This document shows, in pieces, positions 1-11,267 of a stretch of DNA of 64,000 nucleotides (position 1 is the first letter of the stretch; the number at the start of each line of letters is the position of its first letter). The notes below the pieces were generated by a model. It had not been told where the DNA came from. It was given only the letters and a program-made list of their open reading frames with translations, and did no database searches. A program made the position numbers and the translations under genes. Source of the DNA: Apricaphanius iberus. Its lineage: Eukaryota; Chordata; Actinopteri; Cyprinodontiformes; Aphaniidae. The stretch spans positions 992,001 to 1,056,000 of the forward strand of contig JAPXFQ010002899.1 in assembly GCA_028564705.1 (NCBI GenBank). Direction: 5' to 3'.

Positions 1-438
1 CTAAGGTTTACTTAAAGGGGAGTATTATGCTTCTTCCAGGCACAAAATAACAATTCTATAGCACACTCAAATAAATTTTTCTACCCTAAATCATTCTTAA
101 AATCCCATATATATAAAAATTCAGCTTAAAGAAATTTGCCTTCACATCACTTACGTATTTGATGTCGGACTCGTATAGTTCACAGACGTTTTCAGTGTGT
201 TGCATTTTAGTATTCAGGAAAAAAAAATCACATTGATGAACAATGGCAACACCGAGATTGTATGACGACACGCAAATTATCTGATATCCGATCCTGAAAG
301 TGCGATTTTTAAAGAACCAGAGAGAATCAGAGGCTTTTACAAGATGTGTTGGCTTTGCAATATTTAACAAACATATTTACAAATACATCTTAGATTGGGG
401 GAAAACAAATATATAAATCATAAAATAATTTAGGAAAC
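1..438. other. AT-rich sequence, no gene recognised
   Basis: No exon or repeat could be assigned. A 94-codon open frame on the minus strand (86-370) matches nothing I recognise and has no convincing splice sites. The last ~20 bases run into the 3' part of the LINE that follows. Confidence 0.4.
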
Positions 439-1345
439 ATGTTGGATGTCTCTGTTGAACAGTCTTATGGCTGCAGGTACAAACAATCTCCTGAATCTCT
501 CAGTCATACATCTCAAAGAGATAAATCTTTCACTGCAGCTGCTTCTCTAGCTGGTCAGGACATCATGGAGGGGATGTTTAGTATTACCCAGAATGCCCTG
601 CAACTTCCTCCTCATCTGCCTCTCCACCACACTTCTTGCAGGGTCCATCTCCCGATCCAGTACAGAACTGGGCTTCTTGACCAGTTTGTCCAGACGTCTA
701 CACCTTTTGTCCATAATCCAGGATATCAGGGAGGGGGCTACACCCATACCCACAAGTTTTACGCACAGTATGGAGGGCTTTATTGAGTTAAAAGCACTGG
801 AGAAGTTGAAGAACATTATCCAGACATAAGAACCAGGCACGTCCATGTAGGAGTATGCCCGGTGCAGCAAGTAAAGGACCACATCCTCAACTCTTAAGTG
901 TTCCTGATAGGCAAGCTGGAGGGGTCTAGATCCTCAGCAACCTGCAGTTTCATTGTAGGGACAAGTAGTTTCTCCAAGGTCTTCAATATGTGAGATGTCA
1001 AAACCCCCGGTTTGTAAACATTCAGCTCTACCGGTCGCCCTACTTTGGGCACTGGTATGAAGTCTTCCACAGCACTGGAACTTTTTTATCTGACTCAGAT
1101 TGAAGAGTCTCCGCAGAGGAACTGCCATTTGTCCTGCACACTCCTCCAGAAGCCTTGGACAAACTCCATCCGGACCAGCAGCCTTGTCTGGTCGAAGTTT
1201 CCTGAGCTCGACTCCCACCTATTCTACTGTTATCAACAGTCGAAGTTAGTAATCCTAAATCACTGTTCTTACCGGTACAGGTTCCGATGGAGTAGCCTCA
1301 CCTTTAGGGCCAATCTTCTTATTAATCCACTATCAGGCTTTTGTT
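420..1345 (-). mobile_element. L2-like LINE fragment, internally deleted
   Basis: Minus-strand frames resemble the reverse transcriptase ORF of teleost L2-like LINEs. In element order there is LRPDKAAGPDGVCPRLL (about 1210-1160), then a frameshifted stretch, then VLYLLHRAYSYMDVPGS and FNFSSAFNSIKP (about 880-780). The catalytic YADD block is absent. The frame jumps from SLISWIMD (about 720) directly to RRLDKLVKK (about 690), a motif normally near the ORF C-terminus, so the middle of the RT is deleted. The last recognisable motif, RFRRLF/VPAAIRLFN, is spread over two frames near 500-450. Same family as the copy at 61.35-62.47 kb. Dead copy. Confidence 0.75.
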
Positions 1346-2498
1346 GAGAAAGCAGTCAAATGTGAAGTGATTTGCGCAAAGATAACAGAGCTTTTTTGGC
1401 CTAGGATTATTTCCAAAGATGTAGTCCAAACTCTTGGCCTTAAAATTAGCCTAAGCTAACTATAGCTAGCTGCTCTACCATAGCTGAGTGGGGAGGGGAG
1501 GGCGGCTGAGTAAACTACCTCAAGTAGGAGGAGCAGATGGGTGGAAAAGGAGGAGATGGGTGGGAGCAAGCGTTTCAGCACCTCCAATAACTACCAGCAA
1601 AGACTCAAAAATTATTCAAACATACGTGGATCAGTCAAAGCAAAACTTCAGACATGTTTTAATGGGGAAATACCATGTTATCAGGATGTTACACATCAAA
1701 AAGTCAATGACAAAGGAGAAATCCAAGAAACCAAACTAAAGCCACAGACCAGGCAAGGAGTGTGGAAGAGAACCCCAACAATTAGTTTGTTAGATTGGTT
1801 CATATGCATGTATAACATTGTATACTGCTAAGACGTTTTTTGGGGAAGGTCTGCAGTAACAAGTGTCTAAACCCAGAGATCTTTCAATGTAACATTTGGT
1901 GAAAATCTCCTTCAATAATAAACTTTATAAATTTCTTTACTTTTTTTTCTAGTAAAAGAATCTGGCTAGAAATCTCTCAAAAATCAGGACAAAATGCTAC
2001 TTTAATGACTGCCAGCTCTGAATTCATTCTGGCCCTTGATGACATGCGTTTTTAGTAACTAGTAGAGCACCATTTTGCTGTTGTGGCCTGCTGCAAACAT
2101 GATTCCAGCTTACAATGGGCGCTGACCTCCAACCAGAGATAGATAATAGATAGAACGTTAAGCTGTATTCTGAAAGCATTCTGAAACATAAACTGCTAGG
2201 GTTGGGGTGGGAGGATAATGTGAAAACCAGGACAAAATCTTATTCAAAACGAGAATATATTAACAGTTTTTTCACTGGAAACATTGTAAACAGCCTAAAG
2301 TTCAAATTAAAGATTCTACAAAGTACACACATTTCACAATACACTAAAAATCCAACATAAAAAAAATTATTATTTGAACGACCTTATAGTTTGATATTTA
2401 ACAATCATACATCTACATAGCATTTTACTGTAACAAGATTAAACCTGGGAGCCTCAGATAGCTTAATACATGTGATTGCTGTTTACATATACACACAC
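1346..2498. other. Intergenic, no gene recognised
   Basis: AT-rich, many stops in all frames, no clear repeats except a short run of ACACAC at the right edge (2491-2498). Short plus-strand frames at 1488-1831 carry no recognisable domain. Confidence 0.4.
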
Positions 2499-3004
2499 TA
2501 GGGTTGTCAAAATTACCGCGTTAACACAGGTCGATTAATTTGTAGAATGAAGCTTTTTTAATGCAATTAACAGATGCATGGAATGACCTGCCATGTTTAT
2601 CCTGCAATTCAACCCCAACTGCTCTCAGTGCTTGTTAATCACATAAACAGCATGGCAGACATTCTATCTGAACATCCCTTCTCCTTTGCAGACCATAGGG
2701 ATTATAGGTCTAAATCACTCCCTGCTCTGCCACACATGTAGTCTGCAAAAAGGGACATGATTATGTCATCGGCTGGTTATACAAATGGCTTTGATGAAAA
2801 CAACAAAACAAATTTTCTATTCGGTGGATTCCCTGCTATGAAGGCCAACAACAGATGCCCTTGGGTTGCAAGCAAACAGAAGAAGTGATTGGAACAAGCA
2901 GATGATTGAAAATGCAACAATCACTTTGCATCAGGTAAGCCTTGGCTAACTGCAAAATAACTGCAAATAATTACAGTGTGAACCAGGGAGTAATGTAAAG
3001 GTTT

Positions 3005-3514
3005 GGTGGCACACCATTTCTAACTATCCGTCTCCATCAATGGAGAGTGTATGTCTGTGATTGGTCAGCTCAAAAACAGCAAGAGATCGTTTCACCAGAC
3101 TGGGGCTCTATAGTTGCTGTAATCAGTAGTCAATGCAGCGTTTGGGCCCTACATGCTTTATATTGAAAGGACAGTTTATCTAATATGGTCTTTTGGCGAT
3201 TTTGAACACAAGGTGGTGTAGAGAAACAGCAAAACCAAATGCTGTATTTCTTTACATGCATTTTTTTTGTATTCAATGAGCTACACTTCTAGTAAAAAGC
3301 TACAGCTCAATCAGAACTTACTTCCTGTTGTCCATTGCTCCTTAAGGGGAAATGCATTCATAAGCTGAAGAAAATAAACTCTAGTTAACCAGAAACGACA
3401 CTGCAACGGTAGGCAGACCCAGCTTTGAAACGCTGAAAACCAGCGGAGAACTATAAACCAAAAACGTCTCCATCAATACGTCTGCATCTGGGTGCAAACA
3501 CATATAAACTAGGC
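3005..3514 (-). mobile_element. Degenerate copy of the fold-back element seen at 37.34-37.98 kb
   Basis: The segment matches the reverse complement of 37342-37985. Shared blocks include GGGGCTCTATAGT, the TCAATACGTCTGC block (about 3470-3485) and the terminal TATAAACTAGGCT. The copies have drifted clearly and the internal parts differ in length. It ends exactly where the TTAA-flanked MITE begins. Confidence 0.6.
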
Positions 3515-4241
3515 TTAAAGTGACAGTGTGTAGTTTGCTGATGATAGAGGGCAGTACATACCTAAATCGTTGCAAGTAAGTGGTATTTTTGTGTTCAAGT
3601 GAGGAAGGGTGGCCATACAGGCCACAAATCGCGCAATTTTCTGTGAAAAGGCAGACAGTTCAACCTCCAGAGAAAATATGCAGTTAAATGAGAAGCACAT
3701 CAGACTCTCCATCACAGGCAGCAGGTGAATAGGTAAATGTGTAAAACAACATCTGTGAAAGGCAAAAGTTTTCAGCATTTTGTAGGTTAGTGATATTATT
3801 CAGATATTATTGTAAATGAATGTAATGTTAGACGGAATGATTGAATTCAAAATAGAAAAAAATCAGACATTTCAGGTTAGTTTCACTGTGGCGCTAGTTT
3901 GAAAAAAAACAAAAAACATTACAGTTAAAGCTGTTGCCTGTCCAACAGAAAGAAAGAAAGGCGACCTGAGCATGTTTCCTTATACTTTGCTGCTCCTTCA
4001 GTTATTTGCCATTAGAAGAATGCAATGCCGATGTTTACTCTAGTTTTCTCGCGGTATTGATCATCTATGTGGGCTTCTGCCTCTGCCCCCGCGCACATAT
4101 ATTTTAGACCTGCTTTTTATGATTATGTTATGAATCAGCCAATATTTTTCAATGATTGGGCATCATTTTATTCCCTTTCAACAATATTTTGATGGATATT
4201 TATTTATTTTAGTAGTTAAAAACTACACACTGTCTCTTTAA
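3515..4241. mobile_element. TTAA-flanked MITE, copy 1
   Basis: TTAA lies at 3515-3518 and again at 4238-4241. Just inside are inverted ends AGTGACAGTGTGTAGTTT and AAACTACACACTGTCTCT, with one mismatch. A second copy with the same ends and the same internal start (AGGGGGCAGT...TACCTAAAT) lies at 20584-21084. A TTAA duplication is the hallmark of piggyBac-type transposition, so this is probably a piggyBac-mobilised MITE. No coding capacity. Confidence 0.7.
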
Positions 4242-4674
4242 ATAAAACACTATACAAGATATCCCTCTATTGTTCAGAAAAATTGAATAAATAATTGATT
4301 AGTCCGAGAGAAAACATGTTCCTGGCAGAGGTCATTAAAGTTTTGCTGTAGTTCATAATATTTAACTCAAGACACGGTTGGTGATTTGCCAAAGATGAGG
4401 CTAAGGCATGTCCAAAATTAAAAAGAAATGGTTGGCCTCACATTCAGAAAATGTTAACTCATTAGTTTGCCTTAGGAAACTCATTGAATGAGAAGGGGTG
4501 TCCAAACTTGGTCTGTACTATATATATGTATATATATATAGCAACAGCTCCCGGTTTTGTCCTTTAAACACACCAAATATGCAACTTTTTCAGTAATATT
4601 CAGGAATGTTAAAGATATTTAATTAACAGCTACCCTGTGATTAATTAGATTTACATTTTTAATTGACAACCCTA

Positions 4675-5699
4675 ATATATATATATATGTCTTCATATAA
4701 CAATAAACAGACAACCAAGATACTCCCAGGCAAAAACATGACTGAGATGTAAGAAACCACAACTAAATGTGCATGGTTTTCAAGGCTAACAGGAACGTGA
4801 GTAAGAAATAGAAGTTTGCGAATTTTGGAAAACAAAAAAAAAACAAAAATCTGAAGAACAAATAGCCTTAAAAACAGCATTTGCCTGAAAAAATACAATA
4901 GAAAAGGACTGAAACTGAGTATGTAAAAAATAGAACACTGAAATATGGCATCATTAAATATTTTACAATATTTTTTACAAGTGTGTTAAGAAAAGTAAAA
5001 CTAAATCATGCACCATACTTGCATATGTATTCATATGGTACAGTAATCTTTTAACACTTATGTCAGAGCGATTTACATGCTTCGTTCTCGCTTTCAAAGC
5101 AGCAAGCTAATACTAACCATCCTGTTAATGAGACACTCCGCACCGTTTTCATTCTTTCTAATGTCAAGAAACCGCTCCGCTTCAGCTGCCGTCATGAGTG
5201 GTAAGTGAGGATGTTGAACATATCAGAAAATGTTTACTGGAGATTATTTTTTCTGTAGAAATGGATGTAAAGCCAGATCACTGCAGCACTTCTTAAAATG
5301 ATGTCCTATTCGTTTCCCTTCAGCAGAGACAAGGAGAACCCTTTTTCTTTTTTCTTTTTTGATCTTTAGGTTCAGCTGGATCTGTTCTGATGGATACCTA
5401 AAGGAAGACCGACAGAAAAACACCATTACTTCATGATTTATTTTAGAATGACAGTATTGATCAGGGATCACGCTAACCAAATAATTTCAGTATTTTACAG
5501 TTTTTTTAACCTGTGACGGAAAAATCATAAGGCCTTCCTTCCTTCTGACAAATAGGCATTCACATCACTGACCACTTACTTTTTCACATTTTACACCTGA
5601 GTACAGGAAACTAAATATAAACAATAAAAATATATACATATATAAAATAAAGGATTTAAATGAGAGCATCCTCTCAGACCTGGAAACCATACTTAATGC
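4675..5699. other. Intergenic, (TA)n tract and one possible isolated exon
   Basis: Starts with a TA repeat (4672-4690), then AT-rich sequence. Around 5095-5195 there is a short open stretch with possible splice sites on both strands (see findings). I could not link it to a gene. Confidence 0.35.
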
Positions 5700-5729
5700 A
5701 TCTCGCTAAACGGTAGCTGACAGCGTGTG

Positions 5730-5975
5730 GAAGAGTTACCAAGGCTTTGCTCCCAACCACTGGTGAATTCTGTGGGATTTTCTCCCATTGAACCAATAGC
5801 TTTCTGGTCAGAAAACGACTCCTTCAGAAGGGATCAGAGATTTCTGATCACTTCAGTTGGAGAAATATTCCCTGATTTCAAAACTTTGGTTGAATTGCCG
5901 CTCAATTCCAGTCTCCGGTGTGGCAGAAGAGCGCAGATTCAGACTCCAAAACAAGATCTATACCTCCCATGAGGC
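5730..5975 (+). repeat. Dispersed repeat R1, copy 1 (unnamed)
   Basis: Contains FLITSVGEIFPDFKTL in one plus frame, followed by LNSSLRCGRRAQIQ. Related sequences occur at 19660-19815, about 31020-31085 and 53845-54050 (minus). The resemblance is clearest at peptide level, which suggests decayed fragments of one coding element. I do not recognise the family. Confidence 0.6.
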
Positions 5976-6362
5976 AAAAATCCAAATATTTTCTCAATGC
6001 AGTTCTCTGTTTAACTTGTTTTTTTTTTATTACTTTATTTTTATCATTTCAAAAATAGGTAAACAATAAACCATAGTCAATATACAAAGACATACATACA
6101 AACATAGAAAAAGGGAAAAAAAAAAAAAGATAATAATAAAATAAAATAACTAGGAGGACCACCTATCTATCAGAAGATATACACAACACAAATAATGTAA
6201 GTGACATAGCTGGCCTACAATCAACCTCCCCTGCACATTCACATTTAACCGCTGATTCACAGTATTCCTGTGCTGTCTATTTCTTTTATAAACCATTTTT
6301 TTCAAACTCATGATCCATGTTCCTTATTTTGTGAGTTAACTTCTCATTCATTTTTACTTCTC

Positions 6363-7508
6363 TTATAATATTAATCCATTTTTTAATATCCAGTGGATTA
6401 CTTTTTTCCACTCCTTTGTTATGATCTTTAATGCTGTAATTCTAAGGATTTGAAAGATATACTTTTCCTCTGGGTTTATATTCATTGGGATTTTTCCTAA
6501 TATAATATTTTCTGATTTTAATTCAAGTTTCTTTCCCAGTACCGCTTCCAAAATTTTAAATACTTCTTTCCAGTAGGGTTGTATTATTTTACAGGTATAG
6601 AAAATATGTGTGTAATTTGCAATTTCCTCTCCACAATTCCTCCAACATTTACAATTTCCCCCTTTATATTTACTCATACCTTCTGGAGTCAAGAAGTATC
6701 TCATAATTATTTTCCAAGCGAACTCTCTCCAAAACAAAGATCCCATGGTTTTATGGACTCCAACACATATCTTTTCCCACTCGTTTTCAGTTATTTGTAT
6801 ATGAAACTCTTCTTCCCATTTTACCCTAACATTGGTTGCCATTTTCTCTTTCTGTTGCAGAAAAATTTGGTATAACTGGCTCACATTATTTTTTAATTTT
6901 CTATTACAATTATTTGCCATATAAATTATCAGGGGGTTTATGCCTCCTTTAGTCTTTCCTAATTTACTATTCAAATAACTTCTAATTTGTAGATATTTAT
7001 AAAATTGATTTCTTGGTATGTTATATTGTTTAGAAATGTTTTCAAAAGATTCCATTTTACCATTTTTAAACAGTTGATGGAATCTCATGAGTCCATTCTC
7101 TGCCCACTTATTAATAAACACTCGATCTGTTGCATTTGCCGTAAATTCAGGATCTCTAGATATTTCCCTCAAATACAACATTTCTTCATCTTTTATCTTC
7201 ATGCATCTAATAACTCTTTTCCACACCTTAATGGTGTTTTCTATACAGTAGTTATTCTTGATTTCTTCTTTGATTTCTTTGTCTTTAGTTACAAATATAG
7301 CAGATTTAATCAAATATAGCTTATGTGCTTCCATTTCTTTCCATCTTGGATTATTAGAGTCACTTATCCAAGTTATTATTGACTTCACCTGGGCTACTTT
7401 GAAATACGTCTCTAAATCTGGTAATGCTAACCCTCCCCCTGATTTTGGCAGTTTTAAAGTTTTAAGCTTCACCCGTGGTTTTTTGTCCTCCCAGATAAAT
7501 TTCCTCAT
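6363..7508 (-). pseudogene. L1 ORF2 C-terminal fragment
   Basis: A 381-codon frame that continues the L1 ORF2 after the frameshift: MRKFIWEDKKPRVKLKTL, then LPKSGGGLALPDLETYF, typical of the segment after the L1 RT. A Cys-containing stretch near the C-terminus (KGGNCKCWRNCGEEIANYTHIFYTC) has the spacing of the L1 C-terminal cysteine motif. Followed by a short 3' UTR and the poly(A) tail. Confidence 0.85.
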
Positions 7509-8728
7509 CAGATTATCCCCTTCTTAAAGTACCTGGGTGGTATATAGCTCGGCAAAGTTTGAAATATAAACAAAAATCTGGGTAAAGTAATCATTTTGAT
7601 AGATTTAATTTTTTCGAGCATTGATAAATTCAAGATCTTCCATCTACTAAACTCCGTTTTAACTTGATTTATTAATTTATCATAGTTAATTTCGAAAAGT
7701 TTACCCATGCTTTTTGGTATATATACCCCCAGGTACTTTACACGATCACAGTCCCATTTAAAATTAAATTTACTCTTAATTTCATTATTTACCTCTCCTA
7801 TCACCATAGCCTCTGTTTTTTGTACGTTTAACTTGTACCCGGAGTGTTGACTATATATTTGTATTTCTTCCATTAAATTATCCACAGATTTCCCAACCTC
7901 CAACATTGTCACCATCACATCGTCTGCATACATCGCTAATTTGTATTCAAACCCCCCCAAACTTATCCCACATATGTTCTTATTTTGTCTTATACTTTCT
8001 GCTAAAGGCTCTATACACAGTAAATAAACCAGCGGTGAGAGACAGTCACCCTGCCTTACACCACAGTACAGGCTAAACATCCTCGACAATGCTCCATTTA
8101 CTTTTACTGCTGCTTGAGGGTTCTTATAAATCACTCTCAGAACATTTATAAAATACTCATGGAAACCAAAAGCTTTACAAGTGTCAAAAATAAAGTCCCA
8201 AGATAACCGATCAAAGGCTTTTTCAGCATCTAATGTCAACATTAAAGCCTGCTGCTTATGTTTCTCTGCCCAATCTACCAAATTCAAAATCCTCCTCACA
8301 TTGTCTGACAGCAGTCTTCCCTGCACAAAACCGGTTTGATCGTTATTTATCAGATGCGGAACTATTATTGATAGTCTGTTAGCCATAATAGATGTAAATA
8401 TTTTTTGGTCCACATTTAATAAAGACACTGGTCTGTATGAGCTACATTTAGTTAAGTCTTTGCCTTCTTTTGGGAGAACAGTAATTATTGAATCATTCCA
8501 TGTGGGGGGCCAAACAGCTTTTGTGATTATCCAGTTGAACAGCCTACATAAAATTGGTACTAGTAATTGGTTAAAATGTTTATAAAATTCATTAGTGTAT
8601 CCGTCACTTCCTGGACTCTTATCCATCTTGCTTTTCTGTATGGCAGCCAGGACTTCTTGTTCAGTCACTAGTTTTATAAGTTCTGCGTTTTGTTCTGAAG
8701 TTACCTGTTGTAGATTTAGTGACTTCAA
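7508..8728 (-). pseudogene. L1 ORF2 reverse-transcriptase fragment
   Basis: A 406-codon open frame covering the RT fingers and palm. Visible motifs are the PGSDGYTNEFYK start, YRPVSLLN, LDAEKAFDRLSWDF (first catalytic Asp), GVRQGDCLSPLVY, the MYADD catalytic pair and the thumb region VKYLGVYI. It stops at YFKKGII, where a one-base change in AAGAAGGGG shifts the frame. The next frame (MRKFIWEDKK) continues the protein without loss. It is a fragment of a retrotransposon and not a host gene. Confidence 0.88.
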
Positions 8729-9323
8729 ATATTGACTGCTTCCACTACTTCTACATCTTGTATCTTCATATAACTCGTTATAGTACTTGAGAAAACATTC
8801 TGTTATTTCATTTTTTCCTGTATGATAGTTAGAAGCATTTCCTTGAATTTTTGAAATAGTTGCCTGTTCTCTTTTTTTTTTTCAATTTAAATGCTAAAAG
8901 TTTTAAAGCTTTAGGACTGTTATCATAGAATTGTTGTTTGGTAAGTGCAAGAGATTTACCTATTTCTTCTGTCAAAATTTCATTCAATTTATTTTGTTTT
9001 TCAATTAACTTTTTCTTAATTTGATAATTTCCTGTCTGTTCATGCTCCTGTTGCAATCGTTGTATTTCACTTTTTACAGCATTCATTTCTTGTGTATACA
9101 TTTTCTTTCTCCAAGAGGTTAGGGATATTATTTCACTACGTATGGTAGCTTTTGCTGCTTCCCACAGTGTAACTGGTGTTATCTCCTCTTTGTCGTTATT
9201 TTGAAAGAAGGCTTCTGTACTTCGTTGAATTCTATCTTTAAAATATTCATCCTGGAGTAAAAAATTATTCAATCTCCATAGTGTTCTTCCTTTCCCATTT
9301 CCCAAGGTCTGTATAACTTGTTT

Positions 9324-11267
9324 AAACGGAATAAAATTAGATTATGACAGTATTCTTTTGCTGAAAAGGTAGCTGAAAACGACAGACAACAAAAATATCT
9401 AACATAACCTCTGGTATTGTTAAAAATGAATAATACAACTTGATAATACCTTAATGATGCCAGATGCCATGAGAAGCTCTGGAGGGCATGTTGAATCAAG
9501 ACTGCATCAGTGTCCTTCTGTAGCTGCCGGTATGGTAGGCCGATAAGAGGTGGGATTTTATGAAACAGATGTAGATAAAAAAAACTGGAAGGAGTCATCC
9601 TCACGAAGCCAGACACTATTAATTCATGTGGTCATCTTAGTTCTCAGAGTGTGAGCTCTTTAAGCTCCCTCTGATGGGGGAAATCTCTTTCTACAAGGAT
9701 TTCATTTGGCATGACGGTAGGCTTGGGTGATCAGATGATCTCACTGTTGGTAGTTTAAAATTGCCTTGCTCCATAATCAAATAAGTTGCTGTGCCTAGCA
9801 ATGCATGCAAGTGGTCAGCGTTGGGTGTTCGGTTATTCAAAAAGCACACTGGCGATAAATCAAACAATGCTTATACATCCGTCCCGTGTCTTATTTTCTT
9901 CACAGAATGGGTCTCCGAATATTCAGCAACACTGTCAAATATATTCTGGAGAAACTTAAGGGTTCCCAGGTCAGTAGGGATATACAGACCCTGGACTGAG
10001 TTCTGGTTCTGACCTTGCAGAAATGTTTGGATGACCTTCAAACACAGGCAGTCTGGATGTACCCAAACAGGAGCACGGCTCTTCAACAAACTCTATGAAC
10101 TCTAAGTCTTATTACCATGCTAAAAGTCTGGAAGGCAGATTGGTCAATTGGGAGTTTTGGCAGAGAATGCTTCTGTCTGTCCATCTATCTCTTGCTCCAT
10201 CTTATCATTACTTCTGAAAAAAATATCAACATGCTTGAACTTCATTACTTGGCGCAGAGACTCCGCTCGAGCCTGGAGGGAGCGCTCAATCTTCTTCCAG
10301 TTGAGAATTTACAGCTTCGGGATTTTAGCAGCTGAGTCTCGTCCTGGTCTCTTCACACTTGGCAACAAACCAGTGTCAAAATCTCCGACTTCAGGGTGTC
10401 AATGTTTGTAAGCACCAAGAATATCTTGGCCTGATGTCCAGTGGCATCCATTTTTTTTAGCCGCTTGTACTAAAAAGCTTTTGACGCACACATAAAAAAA
10501 ACCTTAGCTGTTTTCAGCCACAATGCCCCATCCAACAATACTATTGAGTCAACAAAGTCTCCAGGGTTATTTGAACCACACTATGAGTCGTGGAAAGGTT
10601 CAATGGCCTGGTTCGTCGCAACTGGGTGTCAACATTCACCAGATCAGAAACTCAAGACTTCAGGAAACCATCCATTAAGGTATTGGACTTATGTTCTTTG
10701 AGCTTTTCAGACAGGTGGTGTATGTCAGTGTTTCAACACTTCTATGAGCAAAGTGAGGTTCCGTTTTTTTGATGGCCTACCCACCGGATTTCCCACACAT
10801 AGCCTCTCAGCAAGAAGCCTCAGTCATATATTATGCCTTTTGAGGAAACTTCCTTAGTGTTCCAATGTAATGTTTTTTTTCTTTTCATTAAGCTGACTTA
10901 ACATGTGTTATGAGCATGTTGAAGGCACAGAATCCATAATATTAATCTTAATACATTATTTTAAGAAGGTTTTTTTTTAGCAGTCTGGAGGCCATGATAG
11001 CACTCAAGGAAGCAGTACCATATACTGATCGGATAATGGAACAGAGGCAGGAAAAAGTTCTTAGAAAGGCCAAAACTATGTACTGAAATGAACTTCTTTC
11101 TGGTAGAGCATCTTAATCTCACCATGTAAACAAGCCATCACAGCTAAAAATGCAGGACGGCTGAATGTATTAAATACCTAATCATCTAGCAGAAAATAAG
11201 TTTATCACACAGAACTCCTGTGTGAATTTGAAAACCGAAAAAACTGCATGTCGAGGAAAAGCAGCAC
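9324..11267. other. Intergenic, nothing recognised
   Basis: No known domain, repeat pair or splice-consistent exon was found. Open frames are all under 125 codons. The region just left of the transposase stop codon shows no obvious terminal inverted repeat and no strong AATAAA on the minus strand. Confidence 0.4.

Larger units (their letters stand above)
2499..4674. mobile_element. Outer hAT-like MITE carrying two nested insertions
   Basis: The left end is TAGGGTTGTCAA (from 2499) and the right end TTGACAACCCTA (to 4674), an inverted pair. Both ends continue into AT-rich arms with ATTAA-type motifs. The TAGGGTTG...CAACCCTA type is common in nonautonomous hAT elements of fish. The 8-bp target duplication expected for hAT cannot be seen because the insertion lies in an ATAC/ACAC/ATAT simple repeat. 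Two other elements sit inside it (3005-3514 and 3515-4241). Confidence 0.55.
6019..9313 (-). mobile_element. 5'-truncated L1-type LINE with flanking direct repeats
   Basis: A minus-strand L1 ORF2 fragment. Order: linker between endonuclease and RT (9305-8829, WRLNNFLLQDEYF), RT (8728-7508, with SSYRPVSLLN, LDAEKAFDRLSWDF, GVRQGDCLSPL and MYADD), then the C-terminal part (7508-6363, MRKFIWEDKKPR, LPKSGGGLALPD). The endonuclease and ORF1 are missing. The 3' end carries a poly(A) tail, seen as T's at 6019-6029. TAACTTGTTT occurs at both edges (6012-6021 and 9314-9323), consistent with a target-site duplication. Two breaks are visible: near 8830-8730 between linker and RT, and a one-base change in a G run at about 7515. 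Confidence 0.9.

Noticed and set aside
5244..5480. Last exon of a small GTPase (basic stretch KRKKKKGSPCLC before a stop on the minus strand)
   Set aside because: Only a polybasic tail and C-x-C resemble the family. No GTPase exons occur anywhere upstream; that space is L1 and unassigned sequence.
9269..10412. Short ORFs as parts of L1 ORF1 or endonuclease
   Set aside because: No matching motifs were found, and the L1 appears to end at the 10-bp repeat at 9314.
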